Shown here: positions 1 through 7,602 of the stretch, piece after piece | Position numbering within the stretch: position 1 is the stretch's first letter | How the letters are laid out: each line of letters begins with the position of its first letter | Assembly: GCA_003169895.1 (NCBI GenBank) | Contig: PNAE01000007.1 | Span: forward strand, 867,918-906,404 | DNA length: 38,487 bases | Direction of reading: 5' to 3' | Source: Gemmatimonadota bacterium | GTDB lineage: Bacteria; Gemmatimonadota; Gemmatimonadetes; Gemmatimonadales; GWC2-71-9 | The notes under the pieces: generated by a model | What the model saw: only the letters and a program-made list of their open reading frames with translations | What the model was told of the DNA's origin: nothing | Database searches by the model: none | Position numbers and translations under genes: made by a program

Positions 1-1593
1 CTCGTCTCGCTTCTCTCCTTCTCGCTGCCATCGATCGCGGCTCCGCAGGCCATTCCACAGGACTCCGTGCCGCGGATCACCCGCATCACCCTGGACCGCC
101 AGAGCATTTTCGACCGCGGCGACTCGAGCTGGGTGTCGCGTCTGGTCAACTCGCTCCATGTCACGACCCGCGGGCCACTGATCCGCCGGGAATTTCTCTT
201 TCACGCCGGGGAACGCTACGACTCCGCGCGGGTAGCCGAGACCGGCCGCAACCTCCGCGCCCTGGGCGTCTTTCGTGACGTGCGAATCGACTCGACGCAA
301 GGCGACTCCGGTGTCGCGCTGCACGTCGTTACCCGCGACGGCTGGACCACGCGTCCGGACTTCCGGTTTCGTTCCACCGGCGGATCGGTTGCCTATACCG
401 TGGCGCTGATCGAAGACAACCTGCTTGGCACGCTCACCCAGACACAGTTGCTGTACCAGAAGGACCCCGATCGCACCACCACCGTGCTCGCCTTCAACCG
501 GGGCCGGCTCATCGCCGGCAAGATCGGTGGCACCTTCCAGTATGCGAACCGCTCCGATGGCGACCTGGTGTTCGCCCAGCTCGCGCTACCGTATTTCGAG
601 GCGGCGTCACCGCTGGGCGCCGCGCTGACATTTGATGATCGCCGTGATCGGATCTTTCGCTATCGTGACGGCGTCCAGACGCCCCGGGACACGCTGCAGA
701 ATCGCTACGTCCTGGCCCGTGCCGATTTCAGCCATGCATTGCGGGCGTCGCCGTTCGGTTACCTCCGCGCTGGCGTTGTGGCCCAGCTGCGCCGCGACGA
801 CTACATCACCGACTTCATCTATCGTGCGGCCGGGGTGTTCCCGCATACGGTGACCGGGGCGATCGGGGTGTACATCGAAGCCGAGCGGGTGCACAAGCCC
901 ACGGTCTACGGGTTCAAGGCATTCGGCCGCGCCGAGGACGTCGACCTCAGTCCGGCGATCCGCGTTTCGCTCGTTGCGGCTCCGAGCGCGTTCGGCTATT
1001 CCGACGGGCACGCCGCGCTCGCCCCCGGCATCGGAGCGCACACCGGGCTGCAGTTCCGCGGTGGCCTGGCATTCGCCGACCTGATCGCCAGCGGCGCGTA
1101 CACCGGGAGGGGGCTCGACTCGGGCCAGGTATTCCTCAGCGGTACGGTGGCGCTCCTGCCGGCCATCCGGCATCAGCTCATCGTGCACGGTGAAGTTGGC
1201 GCGCTCAAGAATCCGCTCGCCGGCACCGAGTTCGACCTGGGTCTCGGCGTCGGGCCGCGCGCCTTCAGTCAGCATTCGTTCACCGGCGACCGCGAGTTTT
1301 TCGCCACCGCCGAGTACCGGTACACCGTCACACCGGAGTTTCTCAAGGTGGTCGGCATCGGCCTCGCCGCCTTTGGCGATTACGGCGGTGCGTGGTGGTC
1401 TGGTGACCCCCATCGGTCGGGCTGGGATTACGGCGTCGGCCTTCGCCTCGGCGCATCGCGTGCTCCCGAGCTGGATGTCAACCGGATCGACCTGGCATGG
1501 CGCGCGGCGCAGCCCGGTTTGCCCGGTGGCTGGGTACTCGCCGTGGGCAAGGGCTTCTCGTTCGCCACCGGACCCCGAGGCACGTCGCGCTGA
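1..1593 (+). CDS. Omp85-like outer-membrane protein (POTRA plus beta-barrel), 5' end cut by the window
   Basis: The frame is open from base 1 and reads through a hydrophobic stretch ending in S-I-A-A-P-Q-A, which looks like the end of a Sec signal peptide, so the true start lies upstream of the window. The GTG at 67 is probably internal. About 530 residues are visible. The first roughly 120 resemble a POTRA domain (an R-R-E-F-L-F..G-E-R-Y-D segment, then L-R-A-L-G-V-F-R-D-V, then an alternating strand), as in BamA/TamA proteins. The remainder is rich in alternating hydrophobic and aromatic beta-strands ending near A-V-G-K-G-F-S-F, as expected for a surface-antigen-type barrel. It should sit in the outer membrane. 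With only one POTRA visible it is probably not the essential BamA but a relative of unknown cargo. The family assignment is by pattern, not by search. Confidence 0.75.
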   Translation, partial: LVSLLSFSLPSIAAPQAIPQDSVPRITRITLDRQSIFDRGDSSWVSRLVNSLHVTTRGPLIRREFLFHAGERYDSARVAETGRNLRALGVFRDVRIDSTQGDSGVALHVVTRDGWTTRPDFRFRSTGGSVAYTVALIEDNLLGTLTQTQLLYQKDPDRTTTVLAFNRGRLIAGKIGGTFQYANRSDGDLVFAQLALPYFEAASPLGAALTFDDRRDRIFRYRDGVQTPRDTLQNRYVLARADFSHALRASPFGYLRAGVVAQLRRDDYITDFIYRAAGVFPHTVTGAIGVYIEAERVHKPTVYGFKAFGRAEDVDLSPAIRVSLVAAPSAFGYSDGHAALAPGIGAHTGLQFRGGLAFADLIASGAYTGRGLDSGQVFLSGTVALLPAIRHQLIVHGEVGALKNPLAGTEFDLGLGVGPRAFSQHSFTGDREFFATAEYRYTVTPEFLKVVGIGLAAFGDYGGAWWSGDPHRSGWDYGVGLRLGASRAPELDVNRIDLAWRAAQPGLPGGWVLAVGKGFSFATGPRGTSR

Positions 1594-1647
1594 GAACGAT
1601 GCGGCTATGTTGAGCGTTGTTCCGCGACCTGAATTGGAGCTGCTTTC

Positions 1648-1992
1648 ATGAACTCGCTGCTCGCCATCGCCCTCGCAACGGCGTCATTCTTTCACACCAC
1701 GCTCAAGTCGTCGATCCCGGCGAAGGATGCCGTGGTCACCGCTCCGAGTGAGGTGTCCCTGACCTTCACGGAGAAGGTCAACGCATCATTGTCGAGCATC
1801 GTGATCCTCAAGGCGGATTCGTCACAGGTCGAGAAGCTGATCGTCACGGCCACCAGTGACCCAGCCCGGATTGAAGGGGCCGTGACGACCAGGCTGTCGC
1901 CCGCCAGGTACCTGATCCGGTGGAAGACGGTATCAGCGGACGGCCACGTCGTTCGCAGCGTGTTCGGCTTCACCGTCAAGCCATCGAGGTGA
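1648..1992 (+). CDS. copC: CopC-like periplasmic copper-binding protein
   Basis: A 114-residue protein with an N-terminal signal segment (L-L-A-I-A-L-A-T-A) followed by the CopC pattern: an early His (F-H-T-T-L-K-S-S-I-P), A-P-S-E-V-S-L-T-F-T-E in the first strands, and the hallmark V-S-A-D-G-H-V-V-R-S-V-F-G-F-T-V near the C terminus. CopC proteins bind copper in the periplasm. The early His and the His of S-A-D-G-H are the expected ligands. An AGCTG-containing leader precedes the ATG. The stop overlaps the GTG start of the SCO1-like gene by four bases (GTGA), so the two are translationally coupled. With SCO1 and CtaG downstream, the likely role is copper supply for cytochrome oxidase rather than resistance. 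Confidence 0.85.
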   Translation: MNSLLAIALATASFFHTTLKSSIPAKDAVVTAPSEVSLTFTEKVNASLSSIVILKADSSQVEKLIVTATSDPARIEGAVTTRLSPARYLIRWKTVSADGHVVRSVFGFTVKPSR

Positions 1993-2609
1993 GGCCGCTG
2001 GCGGCGATACTTCTCGTCGCCGGCGCGATGGCGTGCAGCGGACGCTCCGACGTCCGGCCGTCGCCGCACGGTCTTGCCGGGACCGAGCTTGCCCGACCGG
2101 TGTCCAAGCCGGACTTCCAGTTCAGCGACTCGCGCGGTCGGCCGTTCAGGATCGACTCGGCCACGGCCGGCAAGGTCACCCTGCTGCTGTTCGGGTACAC
2201 CAATTGTCCGGACGTCTGTCCCGTGCACCTCGCCAACCTCGCCGCGGTGCTCGACAGGATGCCCGATGAAATCCAGCGCCAGGTCACTGTGGTATTCGTT
2301 ACTACAGATCCCGCGCGTGATTCGCTGCCGGTGCTCGATGCCTGGGTCAAGGGCTTCGATCCGCACTTCATCGGGCTCCGCGCGTCCGACTCGGTGGTTG
2401 CGGCGGCGCAACGCGGCGTCGGGCTGCTGCCGGCTGGCAGGACCGCCGCCGACGCGAAGGGTGCCTACGTCGTGGGCCATTCGTCCGCGGTGATCGCCTA
2501 TACGCGCGACGGTTGGGGGAGGGTCGAGTATCCCTTCGGCACGCGCCAGAAGGAATGGGCGCATGACCTGCCGCTGCTGGTGGCGTATGGTGCAGGAGCC
2601 GGTCGCTAG
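1989..2609 (+). CDS. SCO1/SenC-family copper chaperone, probable lipoprotein
   Basis: I take the GTG at 1989, overlapping the previous stop. The upstream in-frame ATG at 1920 would add residues lying wholly inside copC. The 206-residue product starts with M-R-P-L-A-A-I-L-L-V and a lipobox-like A-M-A-C (Cys16). It then carries the thioredoxin-fold SCO core: the copper motif C-P-D-V-C (Cys73, Cys77) after F-G-Y-T-N, a T-T-D-P-A-R-D loop, and the distal His in V-V-G-H-S-S (His164). All three ligands are present. SCO proteins insert or reduce the CuA site of cytochrome c oxidase. The neighbours CopC-like and CtaG-like support that role. Confidence 0.9.
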   Translation: MRPLAAILLVAGAMACSGRSDVRPSPHGLAGTELARPVSKPDFQFSDSRGRPFRIDSATAGKVTLLLFGYTNCPDVCPVHLANLAAVLDRMPDEIQRQVTVVFVTTDPARDSLPVLDAWVKGFDPHFIGLRASDSVVAAAQRGVGLLPAGRTAADAKGAYVVGHSSAVIAYTRDGWGRVEYPFGTRQKEWAHDLPLLVAYGAGAGR

Positions 2610-2630
2610 CCTCAAGGAGCTGTCGTTCCG

Positions 2631-3425
2631 ATGCAATGGTGGTGCTCCGCAACCGGCCTGCCGTGGACCTGGACGTGGCAATGGTATCCCGGCGTTCATC
2701 TCCTCCTGATCCTGTTTGGCATCGGCTGGTGGCGACTCGGGCGCGCGCAGCGGTGGCCGCGCCGGCCGTGGCGCTGGTTTGCGGTGGCCTGGGTGACGCT
2801 GCTCCTGACGCTTGACTGGCCGATCGGCAAGCTCGGCGCCGGCTACCTCGCCAGCGTGCACACCGGCCAGTTCCTGCTGCTCACGCTTGCCGTTGCACCG
2901 GCGCTGATCAGGGGCATTCCGCCCGAGGGCTGGCGGGCGTTCGCCCCCGCCGGTTCGCGTCGCCACCGGCTGTTGCGCACGCTGGCGCGCCCGCTTCCCG
3001 GGCTGGTATGCTACAACGTTCTCGTGCTCGGCTCGCACTTTCCCGGCGTGGTTGATGCCGCGATGATCACGCAGCTCGGGTCCTTTGCCATCGACCTGGC
3101 GTGGCTGTTCGCCGGCCTGTTCCTGTGGTGGCCGATCCTGGCCGCACCCGGCTTCGTGTCGCTCGGCGTCATCGGCATGGTCTTCTATCTCTTCGGCGCG
3201 ACGGTGGGACCGACCATTCCGGCCATGCTGATCGCGTTCTCCGATTGGCCGATCTACCGGCTGTATGAGCTGGCGCCGCGCGTCTCGGTGCACTTCACGG
3301 CCAACGATGACCTCAAGCTCGCGGGCCTCAGCATGAAGCTGATCGGCGATGTGCCGTTGTGGATTGCCGCGATGGTCGTGTTCTTCCGGGGCGTTACGGC
3401 GCAAGGAGAGATGGTCGATGCCTGA
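2631..3425 (+). CDS. ctaG: CtaG-like cytochrome c oxidase assembly factor (caa3 type)
   Basis: A 264-residue polytopic protein opening with a Trp-rich segment (T-W-T-W-Q-W-Y-P-G-V) and about seven membrane spans, including L-L-L-T-L-D-W-P-I-G, H-T-G-Q-F-L-L-L-T-L-A and D-L-A-W-L-F-A-G-L-F-L-W-W-P. These are typical of the caa3_CtaG family, membrane proteins needed for maturation of the CuB centre of caa3/aa3 oxidases. The ATG at 2631 follows a CAAGGAG ribosome site. The gene ends eight bases inside the next one (the stop at 3423-3425 overlaps the ATG at 3418). Its place right after SCO1 supports a joint copper-delivery and oxidase assembly role. Confidence 0.87.
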   Translation: MQWWCSATGLPWTWTWQWYPGVHLLLILFGIGWWRLGRAQRWPRRPWRWFAVAWVTLLLTLDWPIGKLGAGYLASVHTGQFLLLTLAVAPALIRGIPPEGWRAFAPAGSRRHRLLRTLARPLPGLVCYNVLVLGSHFPGVVDAAMITQLGSFAIDLAWLFAGLFLWWPILAAPGFVSLGVIGMVFYLFGATVGPTIPAMLIAFSDWPIYRLYELAPRVSVHFTANDDLKLAGLSMKLIGDVPLWIAAMVVFFRGVTAQGEMVDA

Positions 3426-3804
3426 GCGCCCGGTAACCGTGGTTCTCGCGACGCACGGTCCGGAACCGGTGCGCGCCGAGGGCGTGTTCGACGAGTTCAC
3501 CGTGGGGCAGCGCGTCAAGCGCAGCGTCGTCATTCTGGGGGTCGCGATCCTGCTCGCCGCCACGCTGATTCCAATCCCGATCGTGCACCTCCTCGGTATC
3601 CCGCTGCTGCTGGTGGGCGGCGTGATCCTTTCGATCCGCCAGCTGGCGATGGTGGGCCGTTTGCAGCCCCTGCGAATTGCCTGTCCCAAGTGCGGCGAAC
3701 TCAACCGGGTCGGCGGTGGCCTCGGCTATTCGTCAATCACCCCGCGCGAGCGGATGTGCGACAGCTGCCGGCGCGGACTCACGCTCAGCATGGAGTGGCA
3801 ATGA
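3418..3804 (+). CDS. Small membrane protein with C-terminal zinc ribbon, function unknown
   Basis: Starts at the ATG at 3418, overlapping the CtaG stop and preceded by AAGGAGA; longer in-frame extensions lie inside ctaG. The 128-residue product has a cytoplasmic-looking N-terminal part, two adjacent hydrophobic segments at about residues 35-75 (V-V-I-L-G-V-A-I-L-L-A and L-G-I-P-L-L-L-V-G-G-V), then a four-Cys ribbon: C-P-K-C (Cys89, Cys92) and C-D-S-C (Cys114, Cys117). I do not recognise the family. The position between ctaG and an AI-2E-type transporter, with overlaps on both sides, implies co-expression. The ribbon could bind zinc, or possibly copper given the context, but that is speculation. 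Confidence 0.75.
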   Translation: MPERPVTVVLATHGPEPVRAEGVFDEFTVGQRVKRSVVILGVAILLAATLIPIPIVHLLGIPLLLVGGVILSIRQLAMVGRLQPLRIACPKCGELNRVGGGLGYSSITPRERMCDSCRRGLTLSMEWQ

Positions 3805-4892
3805 CGACACGGCCTGCGAGCCCTCATACATTGCGCGAGCGGACGCTGGCGCATCCGGAACGGTGGTTCGCCGCGGGAACGTTCTTCATCCTGCTGGTCG
3901 CCGCGCTCAAGCTCGCCAGCGCGTTCTTTCTTCCGGTGATCGCCTCGGCGCTGCTGGCGCTGCTGCTCGCACCGGCGGTGCGCTGGCAGAGCAAGCGCGG
4001 TATCCCAGCGGGCATCGCGGCCGGGCTCGTCATCATCGGCCTGGTCGTCGTCGTCGCCGCAGCGATGTTCTCCCTGGCACGGCCCGCGGCCGCCTGGCTC
4101 GCCGGCGCACCAGAGACAATCGCGCAAGCGCAGGACAAGATCCGGCGAATCGCCGCGCCGCTCTACAACCTGCAGCGCAACGTGGCGAAGGTGCAGGAAG
4201 CCACCGCAACTCCCGCAGTGGACGGGGGCAAGAAACCCACCAAGGTCGAGATGGCGCCTGCGGGCATGCTCTCCAAAGTTCCGGGAACGACCCTCGGTTT
4301 CTTCGGCGCGGTATCCACCGTCCTGTTTCTGACCTTCTTTCTGCTGGCAGGAGGCGAGCGCTTCGGTGAAAAACTCGGTGACATCATGCCGGAGCGTTAC
4401 CGACGGCAGATGATCGACGGCCTCCGCGACATGCAAGCACAGATGTCCCGATACTTGTCCACCAGCGCGATGATCCGCGCCGGACTCGGTCTCGCCACGT
4501 GGGGCGTGCTCACGCTCGTCGGACTGCCCAATCCGGCGCTCTTCGGCGTCGTCGCTGCCGTCCTCAACTTCATCCCCTATCTTGGCTCGCTCGCGATGCT
4601 ACTCATCATTGGCGTCGCATCGTTGGTGACGTTCGACACCACGCAGCAGGCGCTCGTTGCCATGGGCGCGTTCTTTGTCCTGTCCGTCGTGGAAGGCAAC
4701 GTCGTCACGCCACTGCTTCTCGGCCACCGTCTGCCCCTCAATGCCGTTGCAATCTTCGTTGGATTGCTTTTCTGGGGCTGGATTTGGGGCATTACCGGGG
4801 CGGTGCTTGCGGTGCCGCTCACTGTGCTGGTCAAGGTGATAGCCGACCGGGTCAAGCCGCTTGAGCCCCTGGGGGTCATCCTCGACAGTTGA
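3801..4892 (+). CDS. AI-2E/PerM-family membrane transporter
   Basis: The ATG at 3801 overlaps the previous stop (ATGA). The product has 363 residues with two N-terminal spans (F-F-I-L-L-V-A-A-L-K-L-A and F-L-P-V-I-A-S-A-L-L-A-L-L-L-A-P), a third, an extended helical region at about 100-160, and a C-terminal bundle with the family features P-N-P-A-L-F-G-V-V-A-A-V-L-N-F-I-P-Y-L-G and L-N-A-V-A-I-F-V-G-L-L-F-W-G-W-I-W-G. This matches the AI-2E transporter (UPF0118/PerM) family, whose members export autoinducer 2 or exchange Na+/H+. The substrate cannot be read here. It is the last gene of the 1648-4892 run; 245 bases without a gene follow. Confidence 0.88.
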   Translation: MTTRPASPHTLRERTLAHPERWFAAGTFFILLVAALKLASAFFLPVIASALLALLLAPAVRWQSKRGIPAGIAAGLVIIGLVVVVAAAMFSLARPAAAWLAGAPETIAQAQDKIRRIAAPLYNLQRNVAKVQEATATPAVDGGKKPTKVEMAPAGMLSKVPGTTLGFFGAVSTVLFLTFFLLAGGERFGEKLGDIMPERYRRQMIDGLRDMQAQMSRYLSTSAMIRAGLGLATWGVLTLVGLPNPALFGVVAAVLNFIPYLGSLAMLLIIGVASLVTFDTTQQALVAMGAFFVLSVVEGNVVTPLLLGHRLPLNAVAIFVGLLFWGWIWGITGAVLAVPLTVLVKVIADRVKPLEPLGVILDS

Positions 4893-5137
4893 CCAGTTCG
4901 TTCGATGGCCTCGGCTCGGTGCACCACAACGGTTCCCATCATTGTCGGGTGCAGCGCGCTGAATCAGGAAAAACCGTCCCGGCCGTAGGCCCCGTTTCAT
5001 CCGACTGCGCCATACGCCGGTCCGCCCGAACCGGCTGTTCGTCGCTCCGTGGTGGAATCTCGGGCCGGATATGGCGACCGTTATCGTGAGGCACCCCTCG
5101 ACCCAGCACCACAGCAACCACGCAGGAGGCACTCACG

Positions 5138-5578
5138 ATGACGCAGAATCCCTGGCATCGATTCTCCACCATGATCGCGATTAGCACCGTGTTGACTGGC
5201 TGCAGCAGCTACATGTCGACCAACCCACAGAACTCCGGCGACACCAAGATCCAGGCGCTGCCAAGCCTGGCGTTCGCACCGTCATCGGTGACGATAAGTT
5301 CGGGCGAGACCGTCACCTGGGTATTCGGCACGGTCGGCGAAACGGTCATTTTCGACCCGGTCGCCGGGGCGCCGAGCGACATCGGCAGCGTGAGCAGCCC
5401 GCAGTTGAACGTGTCCGTCGGCCGGACCTTCAGTTCGGCCGGTAGTTTCACGTTCCACTCCAGCATTCATCCCAGCATGACGGGCATGGTCATCGTTACG
5501 TCCAACAGCATCAGTCCGCCGCCCGCGCCGCCACCCCCACCGCCGCCGGGGTATGGATCGCGGCGTCCCTATCCCTAG
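5138..5578 (+). CDS. Lipoprotein with degenerate cupredoxin-like domain and proline-rich tail
   Basis: A 146-residue product with a clear AGGAGG ribosome site before the ATG. A signal sequence ends in the lipobox L-T-G-C (Cys22). Residues 42-121 follow the plastocyanin/azurin layout: F-A-P-S-S-V-T-I-S-S-G-E-T-V-T-W, a G-E-T-V-I-F-D strand, F-S-S-A-G-S-F-T-F, and H-S-S-I-H-P-S-M-T-G-M-V-I-V. In related copper proteins the second strand carries His and the last loop reads Y-H-C-x-I-H-P-x-M. Here the His position is Glu68 and the Cys position is Ser108, while His111 and Met114 remain. The C terminus is proline-rich. A normal type 1 copper site is unlikely. It has its own transcription unit, ended by strong hairpins. 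Confidence 0.8.
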   Translation: MTQNPWHRFSTMIAISTVLTGCSSYMSTNPQNSGDTKIQALPSLAFAPSSVTISSGETVTWVFGTVGETVIFDPVAGAPSDIGSVSSPQLNVSVGRTFSSAGSFTFHSSIHPSMTGMVIVTSNSISPPPAPPPPPPPGYGSRRPYP

Positions 5579-5587
5579 GTGCAGCAG

Positions 5588-5653
5588 CGGTCGTGCGATG
5601 GTGACGGCGAGGCTGAATCACGCGTGATAGGTAGCGTCACCATCGCACGACCG
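5588..5653. repeat. 19-bp perfect inverted repeat with an internal palindrome
   Basis: Bases 5588-5606 and 5635-5653 are exact reverse complements (19 pairs) around a 28-base loop, and the loop contains a perfect 12-bp palindrome at 5617-5628 (ATCACGCGTGAT). It begins ten bases after the lipoprotein stop. No T-run follows directly. It may act as a transcription terminator or mRNA-stabilising structure, or be the footprint of a small palindromic element. Confidence 0.85.
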
Positions 5654-5656
5654 ACG

Positions 5657-5671
5657 GCCCCCCTCGGGGGC
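5657..5671 (+). terminator. Short GC hairpin downstream of the inverted repeat
   Basis: GCCCCC at 5657-5662 pairs with GGGGGC at 5666-5671 around a three-base loop, immediately after the large inverted repeat. There is no U-tract, so it is a weak intrinsic terminator at best. It may work together with the preceding structure to separate the lipoprotein gene from the sensor kinase gene at 5710. Confidence 0.4.
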
Positions 5672-5709
5672 ACATCGCCTCTTGCCCTGTATCGGCTTCA
5701 GCGCCACAC

Positions 5710-6852
5710 TTGAACCCCCGTCGCATCGAGGCCCAAACGATTCACCGCCGGCTCCAGCTGATCGGCATCGCCGCGCTGCTCGCGACCGCAATCGGTGGCG
5801 TCTTTGCCGTGCAGTACCACGCGGTCATGTTCGCGGCCGGGCGTTCGGTGTCTTTCTGGTCGGCGTTCGCCACGCAAACCGTGCCGTGGTATCTCTGGGT
5901 GCTGTTTCTCCCGATAATTCTCGCCATCCCCGATCGGTGGCCCGTGTGTCCGGGTCTCGCTCGGCTCGCGGCGATCAACCTGACCCTCGGCCTGTCGATC
6001 ACTGGCCTGCATCTGTTCTTCAGCCATGCCATCATGACTGCGCTCGGCGTCGGCCCGTGGCCGGTAGCGCTGGGCTTCCCGCCGGGGCTCGGTCCCGTGG
6101 GTGTCGGACAGGTAGCCGGTGGCCTGATGATTTATGGCTTGCTCGTTGGCTTGACGTACATGGAGCACTATCGTCGTGCATTTCATGACTCGCAAGTACA
6201 GTCGGCGCAACTCAAGGCACAGGTGGTGACCGCCGAGCTCATTGCGCTGCGCGCCCAGCTCTGCCCGCACTTTCTGTTCAATACCCTCAATTCCGCATGT
6301 GGCCTGATTCCGGGCGACCCCGAACGGGCCGAGCTGATGATCGCCAAGCTCAGCCAGCTGCTGCGGCTCGCGCTGCAGACCGAGGGAATTGCCGAGGTGC
6401 CGCTGGCAAAGGAACTGGAGTTCGCACGCGCGTATCTTGACGTCGAGCGGATCCGGTTTCAGGAACGGTTGCACGTGATGTTTGACGTCGATTCCGACCT
6501 GCGCGATGCCCTCGTCCCCAACTTCCTCCTGCAACCGCTGGTCGAGAACGCAGTGCATCATGCGGTGGCGCCGTCGCGCGATCCGCGGACACTCGAGCTG
6601 ACGGTCCGCCGCCGCAGCGGATCGTTGGTGATCGAAGTGCGGGACGACGGCCCCGGCCTGCAACCCGGGGCGCTGGAACGCCGCCGTGACGCCATCGGGC
6701 TGAAGACGACCCGCGCCAGGCTGGAGCATCTGTACGGGCCGGCGGGCTTCACGTTCTCGGTGGGCAACCGGGACGGCGGCGGCGCCGTTGCCGAGGTGGT
6801 GTTGCCGCTGCGCTATCCGCGGACCCTCGAACTGGTGCCACAAGTCGCATGA
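5710..6852 (+). CDS. LytS-type sensor histidine kinase
   Basis: A 380-residue protein with four hydrophobic segments at about residues 16-35, 58-75, 88-112 and 130-150, then the His_kinase/HATPase pair of the LytS/YehU class. The phospho-acceptor motif is Q-L-C-P-H-F-L-F-N-T-L-N with His187. The N box is L-V-E-N-A-V-H-H (Asn280), and the G1 box is D-D-G-P-G-L (312-317), followed by I-G-L-K-T-T-R-A-R-L. The start is a TTG at 5710; no better in-frame start lies upstream before the hairpins. The end overlaps the response regulator (ATGA), the usual arrangement for a cognate pair. The sensed signal is unknown; the sensor is probably the membrane bundle itself. Confidence 0.92.
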   Translation: MNPRRIEAQTIHRRLQLIGIAALLATAIGGVFAVQYHAVMFAAGRSVSFWSAFATQTVPWYLWVLFLPIILAIPDRWPVCPGLARLAAINLTLGLSITGLHLFFSHAIMTALGVGPWPVALGFPPGLGPVGVGQVAGGLMIYGLLVGLTYMEHYRRAFHDSQVQSAQLKAQVVTAELIALRAQLCPHFLFNTLNSACGLIPGDPERAELMIAKLSQLLRLALQTEGIAEVPLAKELEFARAYLDVERIRFQERLHVMFDVDSDLRDALVPNFLLQPLVENAVHHAVAPSRDPRTLELTVRRRSGSLVIEVRDDGPGLQPGALERRRDAIGLKTTRARLEHLYGPAGFTFSVGNRDGGGAVAEVVLPLRYPRTLELVPQVA

Positions 6853-7598
6853 ACCGGATTCGCACCCTGATCGTCGACGACGAGGCGCTCGCTCGCCAGC
6901 GCATCCGTGAGCTCCTGCAGGGCGACGAGGATCTGGAGATCATCGGTGAGTGCGCCTTCGGCGAGGATGCTGTTGCCGCCGTGCAGCGTGACGCACCCGA
7001 CCTGATGTTCCTCGACGTGCGCCTCCCCGACCTGGACGGGTTCGGCGTGCTCGACCGGATCGCTGGCGACGTACAACCGCTGGTCATCTTCGTCACCGCC
7101 TACGACGAGCATGCCGTCAAGGCCTTCGATGTGCGTGCGACGGACTACCTGATCAAGCCCTTCGAGCGCGAGCGGCTCTACAGCGCGGTCGGTCGTGTCA
7201 AGCGTGCCTTGCGCAACCATGGCGCGCTCGAGCGGGGCCGCCCACCGGCAACCGCGTCGGCCAAGGCTCCCGGCGGGCGCCTCGCCATTCGCACGGACGG
7301 GCGCATCATGCGCGTGCGGCTCGACGAGATCGAGCGGATCGAGGCGGATCGCGACGTATCCCATTTCCACCTTCGCGGCGGGACCGTGCTGATCGCCCGC
7401 GAAAGCCTCACCAGCGTCGAACAACGGTTGCCCGCGAGCGGATTTCTCCGGGTGCACCGCTCCCATATCGTGAACATCGCGCGGGTGCGTGAGGTGCAAC
7501 CATGGTTCCAGGGCGAGTCGGTCCTCATGCTCGAGGACGGGAGCAGGGTCGTGACCGGAAGGACCTACCGGGACCGGATTCGCGTGTTGCTGCGGTGA
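6849..7598 (+). CDS. LytTR-family response regulator
   Basis: A 249-residue protein. The receiver domain occupies residues 4-120, with the acidic pair Asp10/Asp11, the phospho-acceptor Asp56 in F-L-D-V-R-L-P-D, Thr83 and Lys103 (L-I-K-P-F). A linker leads to a LytTR DNA-binding domain (about 145-249) with R-I-E-A-D-R-D-V-S-H-F-H-L and F-L-R-V-H-R-S-H-I-V-N-I. All catalytic residues are present. It is coupled to the sensor kinase gene and presumably phosphorylated by it. LytTR regulators bind imperfect direct repeats upstream of targets; I did not identify a target site in this window. Confidence 0.94.
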   Translation: MNRIRTLIVDDEALARQRIRELLQGDEDLEIIGECAFGEDAVAAVQRDAPDLMFLDVRLPDLDGFGVLDRIAGDVQPLVIFVTAYDEHAVKAFDVRATDYLIKPFERERLYSAVGRVKRALRNHGALERGRPPATASAKAPGGRLAIRTDGRIMRVRLDEIERIEADRDVSHFHLRGGTVLIARESLTSVEQRLPASGFLRVHRSHIVNIARVREVQPWFQGESVLMLEDGSRVVTGRTYRDRIRVLLR

Positions 7599-7602
7599 AT
7601 CC

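Noticed and set aside
1692-3704. Minus-strand open frame of 670 codons
   Set aside because: It runs antisense to copC, SCO1 and ctaG, is Arg/Gly/Pro-rich without motifs, and reflects GC-rich third-codon positions.
4893-5137. Hidden gene or RNA in the longest gene-free stretch
   Set aside because: Small frames here have no ribosome site or recognisable sequence, and no strong hairpin was found apart from the AGGAGG belonging to the next gene.
5698-6843. Minus-strand open frame of 381 codons
   Set aside because: Exactly antisense to the LytS-type kinase gene, whose catalytic motifs are complete.
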